From positions 1 through 40,669 of the forward strand of contig JACRDU010000027.1 of assembly GCA_016218495.1 (NCBI GenBank): a stretch of 40,669 nt of DNA, in the 5' to 3' direction. Below, in pieces: positions 23,965-33,845 of this stretch. The DNA comes from Elusimicrobiota bacterium. GTDB lineage: Bacteria; Elusimicrobiota; Elusimicrobia; UBA1565. The notes below the pieces were generated by a model. It was not told where the DNA came from, did no database searches, and saw only the letters and a list, made by a program, of their open reading frames with translations. The position numbers and the translations under genes are program-made. The stretch's first letter is position 1. Each line of letters starts with the position of its first letter.

Positions 23965-24984
23965 ATGGAAGACCTGTCGCAGGTAACGGACGACGGGCTG
24001 GAAACGGCGCTGAAGGAAGGGACGGCGCGGGAGCGCCGCTGCTGCGTCGCGGCGCTGTCGCAGCTGGGCGAATTCGACGCCCGCGGGCTGCCTGAGGCGG
24101 CGGGGTATCCGACGCTGTACGCCTTCTGCGTGGGAGAGCTGGGCTGGTCGGAGCATACGGCCTACGAGCGGGTGCAGGCGGCGCGGGCGCTGCGGCGCCT
24201 GCCGGGGCTGGGGACGCTCATCGAGGCCGGCGCGGTCAGGCTGGCGGCCATCGTGGTCCTGGGGCCGTACCTGGCCTACGACAACTACGAGGAATTGCTG
24301 GCCGAGGCCCGGGGCCTGGGCCGCAAGGAGCTCGAGACGCTGGCGGCGGCGCTGGACCCGCGCCCGGACATCCCGGACGCGGTCGAGCTGGCGGCCGCTG
24401 AGGGGGCCGATGCCGCGGCGGCCGCGCCCCGCGAGGCGCGCGATTCCGTGCAGGCGCTGAGCGCCGAGCGCGTCCACTTCGGCTTCACCGGCAGCGTGGA
24501 GCTGCGCCGCAAGATCGAGCGCGCGCGGGCGCTGCTCTGGCACAAGGACCCCTCGGGCCGCCTCGAGGCCGTCATCGACACCCTGGCCGACTACTACCTG
24601 GACCGCAAGGACCCCGACCGGCGCACGGGCCTGGCCGCCAGGGCTCCGGGCTCCGCCGCCGTCGGCGCGGGGCGTGCAGGCGCGGGCCGTCCAGACGGCT
24701 CTGGCCGCGCCGAGGGCGCGGCGCCGGAAGACCGCCCGGCGGCGGCGCGCTCCCGCCTCATCCCGGCCGCGGTCAAGGAGGAGGTCTGGGAGCGCGACGA
24801 GGGCCGCTGCGCCTACGTGTCCGACGGCGGCCGCCGCTGCGAGGAGCGCGCGGGGCTCGAGTACGACCACATCGTCCCCTGGGTCCTGGGCGGCCGCTCC
24901 GACTCCGCCGTCAACATCCGCCTGCTCTGCCGGTCCCACAATCAGCACGCCGCCGCCCGCCTAGGCTTGGGGAGGGCGGAATGA
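23965..24984 (+). CDS. HNH endonuclease with DUF222-like helical N-terminus
   Basis: 339 residues. Residues 1 to about 215 form an all-helical region of the kind found in multi-copy HNH proteins. A low-complexity Ala/Gly/Arg linker (about 222-262) leads to a C-terminal HNH domain: RLIPAAVKEEVWERDEGRC, C282 and C292, the D301-H302 pair in YDHIVPW, N317, C322 and H325. All metal and catalytic residues expected for the domain are present, so it probably cuts DNA. AGGG sits seven bases before the ATG. The stop overlaps the start of a decayed paralogue. The family is often linked to mobility or self-homing, but no target is visible. Confidence 0.85.
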   Translation: MEDLSQVTDDGLETALKEGTARERRCCVAALSQLGEFDARGLPEAAGYPTLYAFCVGELGWSEHTAYERVQAARALRRLPGLGTLIEAGAVRLAAIVVLGPYLAYDNYEELLAEARGLGRKELETLAAALDPRPDIPDAVELAAAEGADAAAAAPREARDSVQALSAERVHFGFTGSVELRRKIERARALLWHKDPSGRLEAVIDTLADYYLDRKDPDRRTGLAARAPGSAAVGAGRAGAGRPDGSGRAEGAAPEDRPAAARSRLIPAAVKEEVWERDEGRCAYVSDGGRRCEERAGLEYDHIVPWVLGGRSDSAVNIRLLCRSHNQHAAARLGLGRAE

Positions 24985-25783
24985 GCGCCCCGGATTCTCT
25001 GCCAACTGCCCACGTGGGCAGTTGGGCGATGGCGGTCTTCGAGCAGTGCCATGGTTTGAGCGATGAAGAGCTGGCCGTGCGCCTCAAAAAACTGTGTGGT
25101 GTCCGGCAGAAGGTCTCGGGAGTGCTGGTGGCCTACCTGTCTGAATTCGCGGGGCGGCGGCTGTATGCCCCGGCGGGTTTCAGTTCGCTCTTCGTCTATT
25201 GCGTCAAAGAGCTGGGGCTCTCCGAATCCTCCGCCTACAAGCTCATCCTAGCGGCCCGCGCCGCCAGCCGTTTCCCAGGCATCATCGCTCTATTGGCGGA
25301 GGGACGCCTCAACCTGAGCGCAATCAGAATTCTGGCCCCCCACCTGTCTCCGGACAACTGGGAGAAGCTCCTCACCCAGGCCGAAGGGATGAACGCGCGG
25401 CAGCTCGAAGTCCTGGCGGTGACGCTGTCCCCCAAGCCCGACCGCCGGGACGTCATCCGGGCTCTCCCCCAGCCTCCGGCCGACCTCCCTCTGACACAGG
25501 GCCCCCCGCCCTGTCCGCCGGAGGTCCATTCCGCCCCGCCTCTCCCGCTCCGGCCCCGGCTCCCCGCGCGCGCATCGAGCCGTTGAGCCCGGAGCGCGTC
25601 CTCTTCGGCTTCACCGGCAGCGAGCGCCTGCGGGAGAAGATTCAGCGCATCAGGCAGATCCCCTGGCACACGAATCCGGCGGGGCGGCTCGAGCTGCTGG
25701 TGGAGGCGCTGGCCGACTTCTATCTGGCGCGCAGGGACCCGGGAAGGAAGAAGCGGCAGCGGCCGCTCGGGCGCGGCCGCTAA
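24981..25783 (+). pseudogene. Frameshifted, truncated HNH-family paralogue
   Basis: The first frame (24981-25586, 201 residues) repeats the helical N-terminal region of the upstream gene: YLSEFAGRRLYAPAGFSSLF matches QLGEFDARGLPEAAGYPTLY. Homology then continues in another frame from about 25570 to 25783, where ERVLFGFTGSERLREKIQRI matches ERVHFGFTGSVELRRKIERA. The frame change lies in a proline-rich linker, roughly 25500-25580. The copy ends before any HNH domain, so catalysis is lost. Its start overlaps the upstream stop (ATGA). The first half is less GC-rich than the neighbour. The stop overlaps the stop of the convergent dppC gene. A short non-catalytic N-terminal protein could still be made. 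Confidence 0.75.
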
Positions 25784-26682
25784 CCCACCTTCTTCGGGTC
25801 GAAGGCGTCCTGCAGGGCGTCGGTGAGCATGTTGAAGGCCATCACAAGCACGAAGAGCAGGATGGTGGCCCCGGTGACCTCCCACCATTTGCCGGCCAAG
25901 AGGTCCAGGCGGGCGTTCGAGATCATCACGCCCCAGCTGGGCTCGCCGGCTATCCCTAGGCCCAGGAAGGACAGGATGACCTCGTTCTTGACCGCGGCGA
26001 TGAAGTCCAGCGACAGGAAGACGAAGATCAGGTGGCTCAGGTTCGGCACGATGTCGCGGAAGATGATGCTCCACTTGGACGCCCCGTAGGACTCCGAGGC
26101 CAGCACGAACTCCAGCTCCTTGAGGCGCCGGACCTCGGCGCGCACATTGAAGTAGACCCCCACCCAGAAGGTGGCCGCCAGCGCCACCACCACGCCGGTG
26201 AACCCCCGTCCGAACGCGTAAGAGATGCTGACGATCCAGAGGATGAACGGCACGGAGTTGATGGCGGTGTAGAGCCACAGCAGGGCGTCGTCGACCAGCC
26301 CCCCGAAGTACCCCGAGATGCAGCCCAGCACCACGCCGACGGCCACCGACAGGACGGCGACGATGACGCCGATGGCGAAGGCCTGCTTGATGGAGTAGAC
26401 GAGCTTCACGGCCACGTCGCGGCCCTGGATGTCGGTGCCGAACAGGGAGCGCGCCGCAGCCTTCGTCCCGTCGGCAAGGGTGCGCTGGTAGGCCGCTCCG
26501 GGGCGGACGAACTGCGGGCCCACCGGAGTGGTGGCCTGGGCCAAGGTGCAGAACAGCCCCAGCTTGACCCCGAGGGCGACCAGGCCGAAGAAGCCCACCA
26601 CGGCCAGCCCGGCCATCCCGAAGCGGTCGCGCCGGAGCTTGCGCAGTGATTTCCGGAAGAGCGATTCCCCGTGGGCGTTCAT
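25780..26682 (-). CDS. dppC: Peptide ABC transporter permease, DppC type (system 2)
   Basis: 300 residues. N-terminal cytoplasmic part and membrane segment (MAGLAVVGFFGLVALGVKL), the family stretch SLFGTDIQGRDVAVKLVYS, and an EAA-type loop LEFVLASESYGASKWSII. Inner-membrane half of the second peptide transporter channel. It overlaps its dppB partner upstream (ATGA) and ends tail-to-tail with the decayed HNH copy, sharing overlapping stop codons and leaving no room for a terminator. Confidence 0.9.
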   Translation of the reverse strand: MNAHGESLFRKSLRKLRRDRFGMAGLAVVGFFGLVALGVKLGLFCTLAQATTPVGPQFVRPGAAYQRTLADGTKAAARSLFGTDIQGRDVAVKLVYSIKQAFAIGVIVAVLSVAVGVVLGCISGYFGGLVDDALLWLYTAINSVPFILWIVSISYAFGRGFTGVVVALAATFWVGVYFNVRAEVRRLKELEFVLASESYGASKWSIIFRDIVPNLSHLIFVFLSLDFIAAVKNEVILSFLGLGIAGEPSWGVMISNARLDLLAGKWWEVTGATILLFVLVMAFNMLTDALQDAFDPKKVG

Positions 26683-27629
26683 GAGAGCTTGATGCGCGGG
26701 TCGACCAGGCTACTCAGGACGTCGGCCACGGTGTTCGCCACCACCACCAAGAGCGCGATCAGCATCGTGAAGGTCTTGATGACCGGGTAGTCGGCGGACT
26801 CGATGGCGTGCAGCAGCTTGTAGCCCAGCCCGGGGATGACGAAGAAGGACTCCAAGAGGAAAGAGCCCGCTATCATGAACGGGATCACCACCACCACGCG
26901 CGAGATGATGGGGATGGCGATGTTCTTGAGCACGTGCTTGAAGAGAATGGTCCGCGTGCCCGCCCCGTAGGCCTTGGCCGTCCGGATGTACTCGCGGTTC
27001 ATCTCCTCGACGGCCACCGCGCGGAAGAAGCGCGTGTCGTAGCCCAGCGCCACGAAGCAGGAGATGAGGTTCGGCAGCAGGATGTAGGGCAGGCAGGCGA
27101 AGAAGCCGCGCTCGTAGCCGGTGATGGGGAAGGAGGCCAGGCCGTGCTGGTTCGGGACGAAGGCCAGGAAGTACTGCGCGAAGATCATCACCGCCACGTA
27201 GGAGATGGCCATCCCGACCGTGGCCCCCGCCACGATGAGCTTGTCGAGCAGGGTCCCCCGCCAGTAGGCGCAGACGAGCCCCAGGACGATGGAGATGCCG
27301 GAATAGAGCGCCAGCGCCGGCAACGTGATGGCCACCGACGGCCCGATGCCCTCGAGGAACATCCGGGAGATCGGCTCCTTGGCCGACATCGAGAAGCCCA
27401 GGTCAAAGGTGAGCAGCTGCTTCATCCCCTCCAGGTACTGCACCGGCAGCGGCTTGTCGAGCCCCAGCTCGCGGCGCAGCGACGCCACCTCGGCCGGCGT
27501 GGCGTTCTTGCCCAGGTACAGATAGACCGGGTCGTCCCCGATGACGTTGAAGATGCAGAAGACGAGGATGGAGACCCCGAGCAAGGTCGGGACCATCGCC
27601 GCCGTCCGCCTGAGGATGTAGGTCAGCAT
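26679..27629 (-). CDS. dppB: Peptide ABC transporter permease, DppB type (system 2)
   Basis: 316 residues with six membrane segments. It begins MLTYILRRTAAMVPTLLGVS, the standard DppB start, and has the EAA-type loop REYIRTAKAYGAGTRTILF and SFLLESFFVIPGLGYKLL. It forms the channel with the adjacent DppC. It lies four bases after the binding-protein stop and overlaps dppC. Sequence is clearly different from the system 1 DppB, so the two transporters are not a recent duplication. Confidence 0.92.
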   Translation of the reverse strand: MLTYILRRTAAMVPTLLGVSILVFCIFNVIGDDPVYLYLGKNATPAEVASLRRELGLDKPLPVQYLEGMKQLLTFDLGFSMSAKEPISRMFLEGIGPSVAITLPALALYSGISIVLGLVCAYWRGTLLDKLIVAGATVGMAISYVAVMIFAQYFLAFVPNQHGLASFPITGYERGFFACLPYILLPNLISCFVALGYDTRFFRAVAVEEMNREYIRTAKAYGAGTRTILFKHVLKNIAIPIISRVVVVIPFMIAGSFLLESFFVIPGLGYKLLHAIESADYPVIKTFTMLIALLVVVANTVADVLSSLVDPRIKLS

Positions 27630-27633
27630 GCGC

Positions 27634-29439
27634 CTATTTGGCCTCCGGCCAGCCGCGCAGGCGGACGTACTTGGCGTGGTTGGGGATCATCTCCTCGGGC
27701 TTGAAGTTCAGCGTGTCCGCGGGGATGAGGTAGTCGCGCGTGCGCGCCATCGAGCCGTGGAACGGCTGGTCCTCGAGGATGATCCTGTTGATCTTCTGGT
27801 AGATGGCGTCGCGCGCCGGGCTGGGCGGCATCGGCAGGGACTGCTCGTAGAGCCGGTTCACCTCGGGCTTGTCGTAGTTGTAGTTGTTCGACCCCGGGCT
27901 CTTGTTCGGGCCGTAGGCCAGCTGCACGAAGTTCTGCGCGTCCGGCCAGTCCCCGCCCCAGGCCAGGCCCATGATCTGGCAGCGCTTCTCCTTGAGCTTC
28001 TTCGTCAGCTCGGCGAAGCGCATCGCCTCGTAGTTGATCTTCACGCCGATCTTCTCGGCGTTCTTGATGAAGAACGAGGCCTGCTCCACGCTGCGGGCGT
28101 CCTCGGAGCCGCACTCCTGCAGCTCGGGCAGGCCCTTGCCCTCCGGGTAGCCGGCCTCGGCCAGGAGCTTCCTGGCGCGCTCGAGGTCCTGGCCCTTGTA
28201 GGGGTTCTTCACCTTGGGGTCGAAGCCCTGGACGCCGGGCGGGACGATGCCCGCGTAGACGACGTTGAGGCCGTTGTAGAAAAGGTCGTTCTCCGCGTCG
28301 ATGTCGTGGGCCAGCGCGAGAGCCTGGCGGACCTTCTTGCCCTTGCCGTCGCCGCCCACGACCGGGTCCTCGTAGTTGAAGCCGCGGTAGATGAGGTCGA
28401 GCAGGAACAGCGGGTAGTAGGCGTACTTCTTGGCGTATTCGTCGGAGAGCACCCGGCGTCCCTTCGCGTCGCGCTCCCAGACCTTCTTGTTGCCGTCCTT
28501 CGAGGCGACCTTGAAGACCTCCTCGGTGAACTCCCCGGGGACGCGGCCCCAGGCGAACTTCCCCGCCCGGAACTGCAGCCAGTAGGGCTGGGTCTGGGAG
28601 AACTCGTGGACGATCACCTTGTCGGCGAACGGGAGGCGTTTGCCGGCGTCGGCCAGGCGCCCGGCGGCCTTGTCGTCCTCCTCCCCCTCGCTCGGATAGG
28701 CGTCCTCCCGGTACTTCTCGTTGCGCACCAGGGTATAGCGGGCGTTCTTCTGCCACTCCACCATCCTAAACGGCCCCAGGCCCACCGGGTGGTTGGCGAA
28801 GTCCTCCCCATAGAACTGTGCGCACTCCAACGGGTGCGGGGCCATGGATTCCTTGGCGAGGACCCACAGAATCTGCGGGAACGGGGTCTTGAGGCGGAAG
28901 CTCACCGTATGGCGGTCGACGGCCTTCAGGTCCGGGATTTCGGCGGCGTAGTCGAAGGGCTTGTCGGCGGCGGCCTTGCGCAGGCCGTCGAGCCCTTCGA
29001 TCATCCCGCCGACCAGCCACCAGGTATTGGACTTCATCTTGGGGTCGGCCTTGCGGTAGAGCGCGTGGACGAAGTCCTTGGCCTCGAACTCGCGCCCCTT
29101 ACCTCCCGTCGCCTTGAAGCAGGCGTCGTCGGGGTAGAAGATGCCGGGCTTGAGCTTGATGGTGTAGGTGCGCCCGTCCTTGGAGACCTCGGGCATCGCC
29201 GCCGCCAGCGCGGGCTTCAGCTTGAACGGGCGGGCCAGGTACTCGTACTCGTAGAGGGTGTCGTAGAGCAGGCCGACCAGGTCGGCGTCGTACATCGAGC
29301 CCACCAGGTTCGGGTCGGCCGAGCCGGCCACCGCCAGCGCGCCGTATTCGAGCACGCGCCCGCCGGAAGGGGTCCCGCCTCTCGAGCACGCGGCGAGCGC
29401 GCAAGCCGACGCCGCGGCGATGATTGTTTTCGTTCTCAT
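27634..29439 (-). CDS. dppA: Peptide-binding lipoprotein, SBP family 5 (system 2)
   Basis: 601 residues. Lipoprotein signal MRTKTIIAAASACALAAC with lipidated C18, then a family 5 solute-binding protein: YTIKLKPGIFYPDDACF, NHPVGLGPFRMVEW, VRQALALAHDIDAEN. It delivers ligand to DppB/DppC of system 2. AGGAG lies just before the ATG at 29439. Unusually, a charged segment EGEEDDKAAGRLADAGKR (about residues 257-274) forms a likely surface loop. The two binding proteins share the fold but little visible sequence, so different ligands are likely. Confidence 0.9.
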   Translation of the reverse strand: MRTKTIIAAASACALAACSRGGTPSGGRVLEYGALAVAGSADPNLVGSMYDADLVGLLYDTLYEYEYLARPFKLKPALAAAMPEVSKDGRTYTIKLKPGIFYPDDACFKATGGKGREFEAKDFVHALYRKADPKMKSNTWWLVGGMIEGLDGLRKAAADKPFDYAAEIPDLKAVDRHTVSFRLKTPFPQILWVLAKESMAPHPLECAQFYGEDFANHPVGLGPFRMVEWQKNARYTLVRNEKYREDAYPSEGEEDDKAAGRLADAGKRLPFADKVIVHEFSQTQPYWLQFRAGKFAWGRVPGEFTEEVFKVASKDGNKKVWERDAKGRRVLSDEYAKKYAYYPLFLLDLIYRGFNYEDPVVGGDGKGKKVRQALALAHDIDAENDLFYNGLNVVYAGIVPPGVQGFDPKVKNPYKGQDLERARKLLAEAGYPEGKGLPELQECGSEDARSVEQASFFIKNAEKIGVKINYEAMRFAELTKKLKEKRCQIMGLAWGGDWPDAQNFVQLAYGPNKSPGSNNYNYDKPEVNRLYEQSLPMPPSPARDAIYQKINRIILEDQPFHGSMARTRDYLIPADTLNFKPEEMIPNHAKYVRLRGWPEAK

Positions 29440-29448
29440 GTGCCTCTC

Positions 29449-30437
<989 letters not shown>

Positions 30438-30441
<4 letters not shown>

Positions 30442-31457
30442 GCTTCGGCCGCCGCGGGCGCGCGCTCGCCGGCCGCCAGCGGCGTCAGGCAGGCCGCGCG
30501 CCGGCCGGGCGCCAGGTCGCTGAGCACGGGGTCGGAGGACCGGCAGGCGTCGGCGGCCTTGAAGCAGCGCTCGGCGAAGCGGCAGCCGGCGGGCAGGTGG
30601 TGGATGTCGGGCACCATGCCGGGGATGGCGAAGAGGGGCTTGCGCACGCCGCCGCGCGAGGCTTCGAGGTCGGGGATGGAGTCGATGAGGCCGCGCGTGT
30701 AGGGGTGCTTGGGCGCGGCGAAGAGGTCGCGGATGGGGGCTTCCTCCACGATGCGCCCGCAGTACATCACGTTGACGCGGTCGCAGGTCTCGGCCACCAC
30801 GCCCAGGTCGTGGGTGATCATGATGACGGCCATCCCGGTCTCGCGCTGGAGCTTCTTGATGAGCTCGAGGATCTGGGCCTGGATGGTGACGTCGAGCGCC
30901 GTGGTCGGCTCGTCGGCGATCAGGATGCGCGGGGAGCACGACAGCGCCATCGCTATCATCGCGCGCTGGCGCATCCCGCCGGAGAGCTGGTGCGGGTAGC
31001 TGTCGGCGCGCTTGGCGGGGGCCGGGATGCCCACGTGCTCGAGCAGCTCGACGGCTCGGGCGCGGGCCTTCTCGCGCGAGAGGCCCTCGTGGCGCAGCAG
31101 GACCTCGGCGAGCTGGTTGCCGACGGTGTAGACCGGGTTGAGCGCCGTCATCGGGTCCTGGAAGACCATGGCGACCTCGGAGCCGCGCACGGCCTGCATC
31201 TCGCGCTCGGAGAGTTTCATGACGTCGCGCCCTCCCAGCACGATGCGCGAGGAGGGCAGGATCCGCCCGGGAGGGGACGGGACGAGGCGCATGAGGGAGA
31301 GCGAGGTCACCGACTTCCCGGAGCCGGACTCCCCCACCAGGCCCAGGGTCTCCCCTTCCTCCAGGTGGAAGGAGACCCCGTCCACCGCACGGGCCACCCC
31401 ATGTTCGACGTGAAACTCGGTGACGAGATTCTGGACTTCGAGGACCGTTTTTCCCAC
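30438..31457 (-). CDS. dppD: Peptide ABC transporter ATPase, DppD type (system 2)
   Basis: 339 residues. Walker A GESGSGKS (42-49), Q-loop [11 protein letters not shown], signature [15 protein letters not shown], Walker [15 protein letters not shown] and switch histidine in MITHD. The C-terminal extension carries the four-cysteine pattern ([15 protein letters not shown] and a later RRAAC). It pairs with DppF to energise uptake. The start is GTG at 31457, 31 bases after the stop of the system 1-type dppF, so the four ATPases are probably on one transcript. Confidence 0.92.
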
Positions 31458-31488
31458 CGCCGCGGATTATAGGAAATCCGGGCGCGAC

Positions 31489-32505
31489 TTAAGCTTCGAT
31501 GAGCGCCGCCGCGCTGGCCGCGTCCGCGAACGGGGCCACCGGGCAGGCCGCCCAGTGCGCGGGGCGCACCTCGGCCAGGGCGGGGTCGAGGGCGGCGCAG
31601 TCCGGCCGCGCGTAGCGGCAGCGGGGATGGAAGCGGCAGCCGGAGGGCGGGGCCAGGGGGCTGGGCACGTCCCCGGCCAGCAGGATGCGCTTGCGCCGCT
31701 TCTCCAGCGCGGGGTCGGGGACGGGCACGGCCGAGAGCAGGGCCTCTGTATAAGGATGCTGGGGGTCGGCGAAGAGCGTCTGGGTCTCGCCGTGCTCCAC
31801 GATGCGGCCCAGGTACATGACGGCCGTCCGGTTGCACAGGTGCCGCACCACCGAGAAGTCGTGGGCGATGAAGAGGTAGGTCAGGGAGAACTCCTTCTGC
31901 AGGTCCTGCAGGAGGTTCAGGACCTGGGCCTGGATCGACACGTCCAGCGCCGAGACCGGCTCGTCGAGCACCACCAGCTTCGGGTTGAGGGCCAGGGCGC
32001 GCGCGATGCCGACCCGCTGGCGCTGCCCGCCGGAGAACATGTGCGGGTGGCGCTCCAGCGCGGCCTTGGGCAGGCCGACGACATCGAGGAGCTGCTCGAT
32101 GCGCCGCCGCCTCTGGGCGCGGTCGGGGAGGATGCCGTGGATGGAGAAGGGCTCCTCGAGGATGCGCGCCACCGTCATGCGCGGGTCCAGGCTGGAGAAC
32201 GGGTCCTGGAAGACGATCTGGATGTCCCGGCGCAGCCGCCGCAGCTCGCCGCCGGGCAGGGCCAGCACGTCGCGGCCCTCGAAGAGGACCTGCCCCGCGG
32301 TGGCCCGTTCGAGCTTGAGGATGGTCCGGCCCAGGGTGGTCTTGCCGCAGCCGGACTCGCCGACGATGCCGAAGGTGTCCCCCTTGAAAACGGTGAAGGA
32401 CACCCCGTCCACCGCGGCGATGCGGCGCTTCGGGCCCAGGAAGGTCTCGGCCGGCACCTCGAAGTGCTTGGCCAGGCCCTTCACCTCGAGCAGGGGAGCG
32501 CTCAC
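31489..32505 (-). CDS. dppF: Peptide ABC transporter ATPase, DppF type (second pair)
   Basis: 338 residues starting at GTG 32505, which overlaps the dppD stop (GTGA). Walker A GESGCGKT (49-56), Q-loop VFQDPFSSLDP, signature [15 protein letters not shown], Walker [14 protein letters not shown] and switch histidine FIAHD. The C-terminal four-cysteine pattern is SGCRFHPRCRYARPDC plus WAAC. With the dppD upstream it forms a second complete ATPase pair that has no permease next to it; the natural customer is the permease pair of system 1. Confidence 0.92.
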   Translation of the reverse strand: MSAPLLEVKGLAKHFEVPAETFLGPKRRIAAVDGVSFTVFKGDTFGIVGESGCGKTTLGRTILKLERATAGQVLFEGRDVLALPGGELRRLRRDIQIVFQDPFSSLDPRMTVARILEEPFSIHGILPDRAQRRRRIEQLLDVVGLPKAALERHPHMFSGGQRQRVGIARALALNPKLVVLDEPVSALDVSIQAQVLNLLQDLQKEFSLTYLFIAHDFSVVRHLCNRTAVMYLGRIVEHGETQTLFADPQHPYTEALLSAVPVPDPALEKRRKRILLAGDVPSPLAPPSGCRFHPRCRYARPDCAALDPALAEVRPAHWAACPVAPFADAASAAALIEA

Positions 32506-33491
32506 CGCGGCGCCGCCGCCGGCGAATCGACGAGCCAGCAGTTGGACATCCGGCCGCCCGCCAGCGGGAAGGCCGGGGGGTCGTCGGCGCGGCAGCGCTC
32601 CAGCGCCTCGGTGCAGCGCGGAGCGAAGGGGCAGCCCTTGAACGGGACGGCCAGGTCGGGCGGCTGCCCGGGGATGGAGGCTAGGCGGTCCTTGCGCAGG
32701 TAGATGGACGGGACCGAGCCGAGGAGGGCCCGGGTGTAGGGGTGCTTCGGGGACTTGAAGATGTCCTGGACCGGGGCCTTTTCCACCGCGCGCCCCGCGT
32801 ACATGACCACCACGTCGTCGGCCATCTCGGCCACCACGCCGATGTTGTGCGTGATGAGGATGAGGGCCATCTTGAACTCGCGCTGCAGGGACTTCATCAG
32901 CTCGAGTATCTGGGCCTGGATGGTGACGTCGAGCGCCGTCGTCGGCTCGTCGGCGATGAGCACGTCGGGGTCGCAGGCCAGCGCCATCGCTATCATCGCG
33001 CGCTGGCGCATCCCGCCGGAGAATTGGTGCGGGTAGTCGTCGACGCGCTTCTCGGGGGCGGGGATCCCCACCTTGCGCAGCAGCTCCACCGCGCGCGCGC
33101 GGGCCGCGGCCGCGGAGGCGCCCTTGTGGAGCACGACCGACTCCGAGATCTGCGCGCCCACCCGCATGACGGGGTTGAGCGAGGTCATCGGCTCCTGGAA
33201 GATCATCGCCAGGCGGTCGCCGCGCAGGCGGCGCATCTCGGGGTCGGGCAGGGTCAGGAGGTCGCGCCCGCGGTAGAGGACCTCCCCCGCCGTCACCCGC
33301 GCCGGCGGCACGGGCAGGAGGCGCATCAGCGACAGGGCATGCACGCTCTTGCCGGAGCCGGATTCCCCCACCACGGCCAGGGTCCGCCCGGCGTGGAGGT
33401 CGTAGGACAGGCCGTCCACGGCCCGGACCAGGGAGTCTGGGGTTCGGAACTCGGTCCGCAGCCCGCGGACCGAGAGGATGGGCTCGTCCAG
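32502..33491 (-). CDS. dppD: Peptide ABC transporter ATPase, DppD type, apparent CTG start
   Basis: 329 residues if started at CTG 33491. The family N-terminus (ILSVRGLRTEFRTPDSLVRA) is only complete from there: a stop lies just upstream at 33503-33501, no ATG, GTG or TTG lies between, and a perfect AGGAGG (33502-33497) is five bases before the CTG. A GTG at 33419 would cut off the first strands of the fold. Walker A GESGSGKS (42-49), signature [15 protein letters not shown], Walker [15 protein letters not shown], switch histidine LITHN and the C-terminal four cysteines (GCPFAPRCTEALERC and SNC) are all present. Confidence 0.88.
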   Translation of the reverse strand: MDEPILSVRGLRTEFRTPDSLVRAVDGLSYDLHAGRTLAVVGESGSGKSVHALSLMRLLPVPPARVTAGEVLYRGRDLLTLPDPEMRRLRGDRLAMIFQEPMTSLNPVMRVGAQISESVVLHKGASAAAARARAVELLRKVGIPAPEKRVDDYPHQFSGGMRQRAMIAMALACDPDVLIADEPTTALDVTIQAQILELMKSLQREFKMALILITHNIGVVAEMADDVVVMYAGRAVEKAPVQDIFKSPKHPYTRALLGSVPSIYLRKDRLASIPGQPPDLAVPFKGCPFAPRCTEALERCRADDPPAFPLAGGRMSNCWLVDSPAAAPR

Positions 33492-33496
33492 GAGGG

Positions 33497-33502
33497 CCTC
33501 CT
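33497..33502 (-). promoter_or_regulatory. Ribosome-binding site for the CTG-started dppD
   Basis: AGGAGG on the minus strand, five bases before CTG 33491. Its first bases overlap the TAG stop codon of the Lrp-like gene, so ribosomes finishing that gene arrive at this site. Confidence 0.7.
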
Positions 33503-33734
33503 AGATCGCCGTGGTGACCAGCGTCTCCGTGGAGAGCACGCCGGGGATGGAGCGGATGTCCTCGACCACGGTGTTGGAGAGGCTGGGCAGGTCCTCGGTC
33601 TCCATGTCCAGGACCAGGTCCCAGCGTCCGAAGACCGCGGAGACATGGGCGACGCCGCGCGTCTTCTTGATGGTGGCCAGCGCGTCCTTCTCCTTGCCCG
33701 ACATCAGCCGTACGAGAACCAGTCCTGTGACCAT
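33501..33734 (-). CDS. Stand-alone Lrp/AsnC-type ligand-binding (RAM) domain protein
   Basis: 77 residues: MVTGLVLVRLMSGKEKDALA, then VAHVSAVFGRWDLVLDMETEDL and a C-terminal IRSIPGVLSTETLV. This is the alpha-beta RAM domain that binds amino acids in Lrp/AsnC regulators, here without a helix-turn-helix. Such one-domain proteins occur widely and probably form oligomers that sense amino acids or modulate a partner. It is the first gene of the ATPase/transporter operon, nine bases before dppD, so a link between amino-acid level and peptide import is plausible. GGAG lies nine bases before the ATG. Confidence 0.85.
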   Translation of the reverse strand: MVTGLVLVRLMSGKEKDALATIKKTRGVAHVSAVFGRWDLVLDMETEDLPSLSNTVVEDIRSIPGVLSTETLVTTAI

Positions 33735-33772
33735 GGTGTTTCGCTCCGCCGTCGAGGTAATTGCGTCGGCGA

Positions 33773-33780
33773 AGTATACT
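33773..33780. promoter_or_regulatory. Palindromic -10-like site between divergent genes
   Basis: AGTATACT is its own reverse complement and gives TATACT on both strands, in the gap between the Lrp-like gene and dtd. It could serve as the -10 of both divergent promoters. No convincing -35 box was found on either side. Confidence 0.3.
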
Positions 33781-33845
33781 AAAATCGCAGTCGTGACCGA
33801 GCATAGCGCAGGGAATGGTCGACCGCTTGTCCGTAGGGAGCGACC

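Noticed and set aside
24640-24740. Low-complexity Gly/Ala/Arg stretch in the HNH gene as a possible frameshift
   Set aside because: The frame continues into an intact HNH domain with all key residues; the stretch is a linker.
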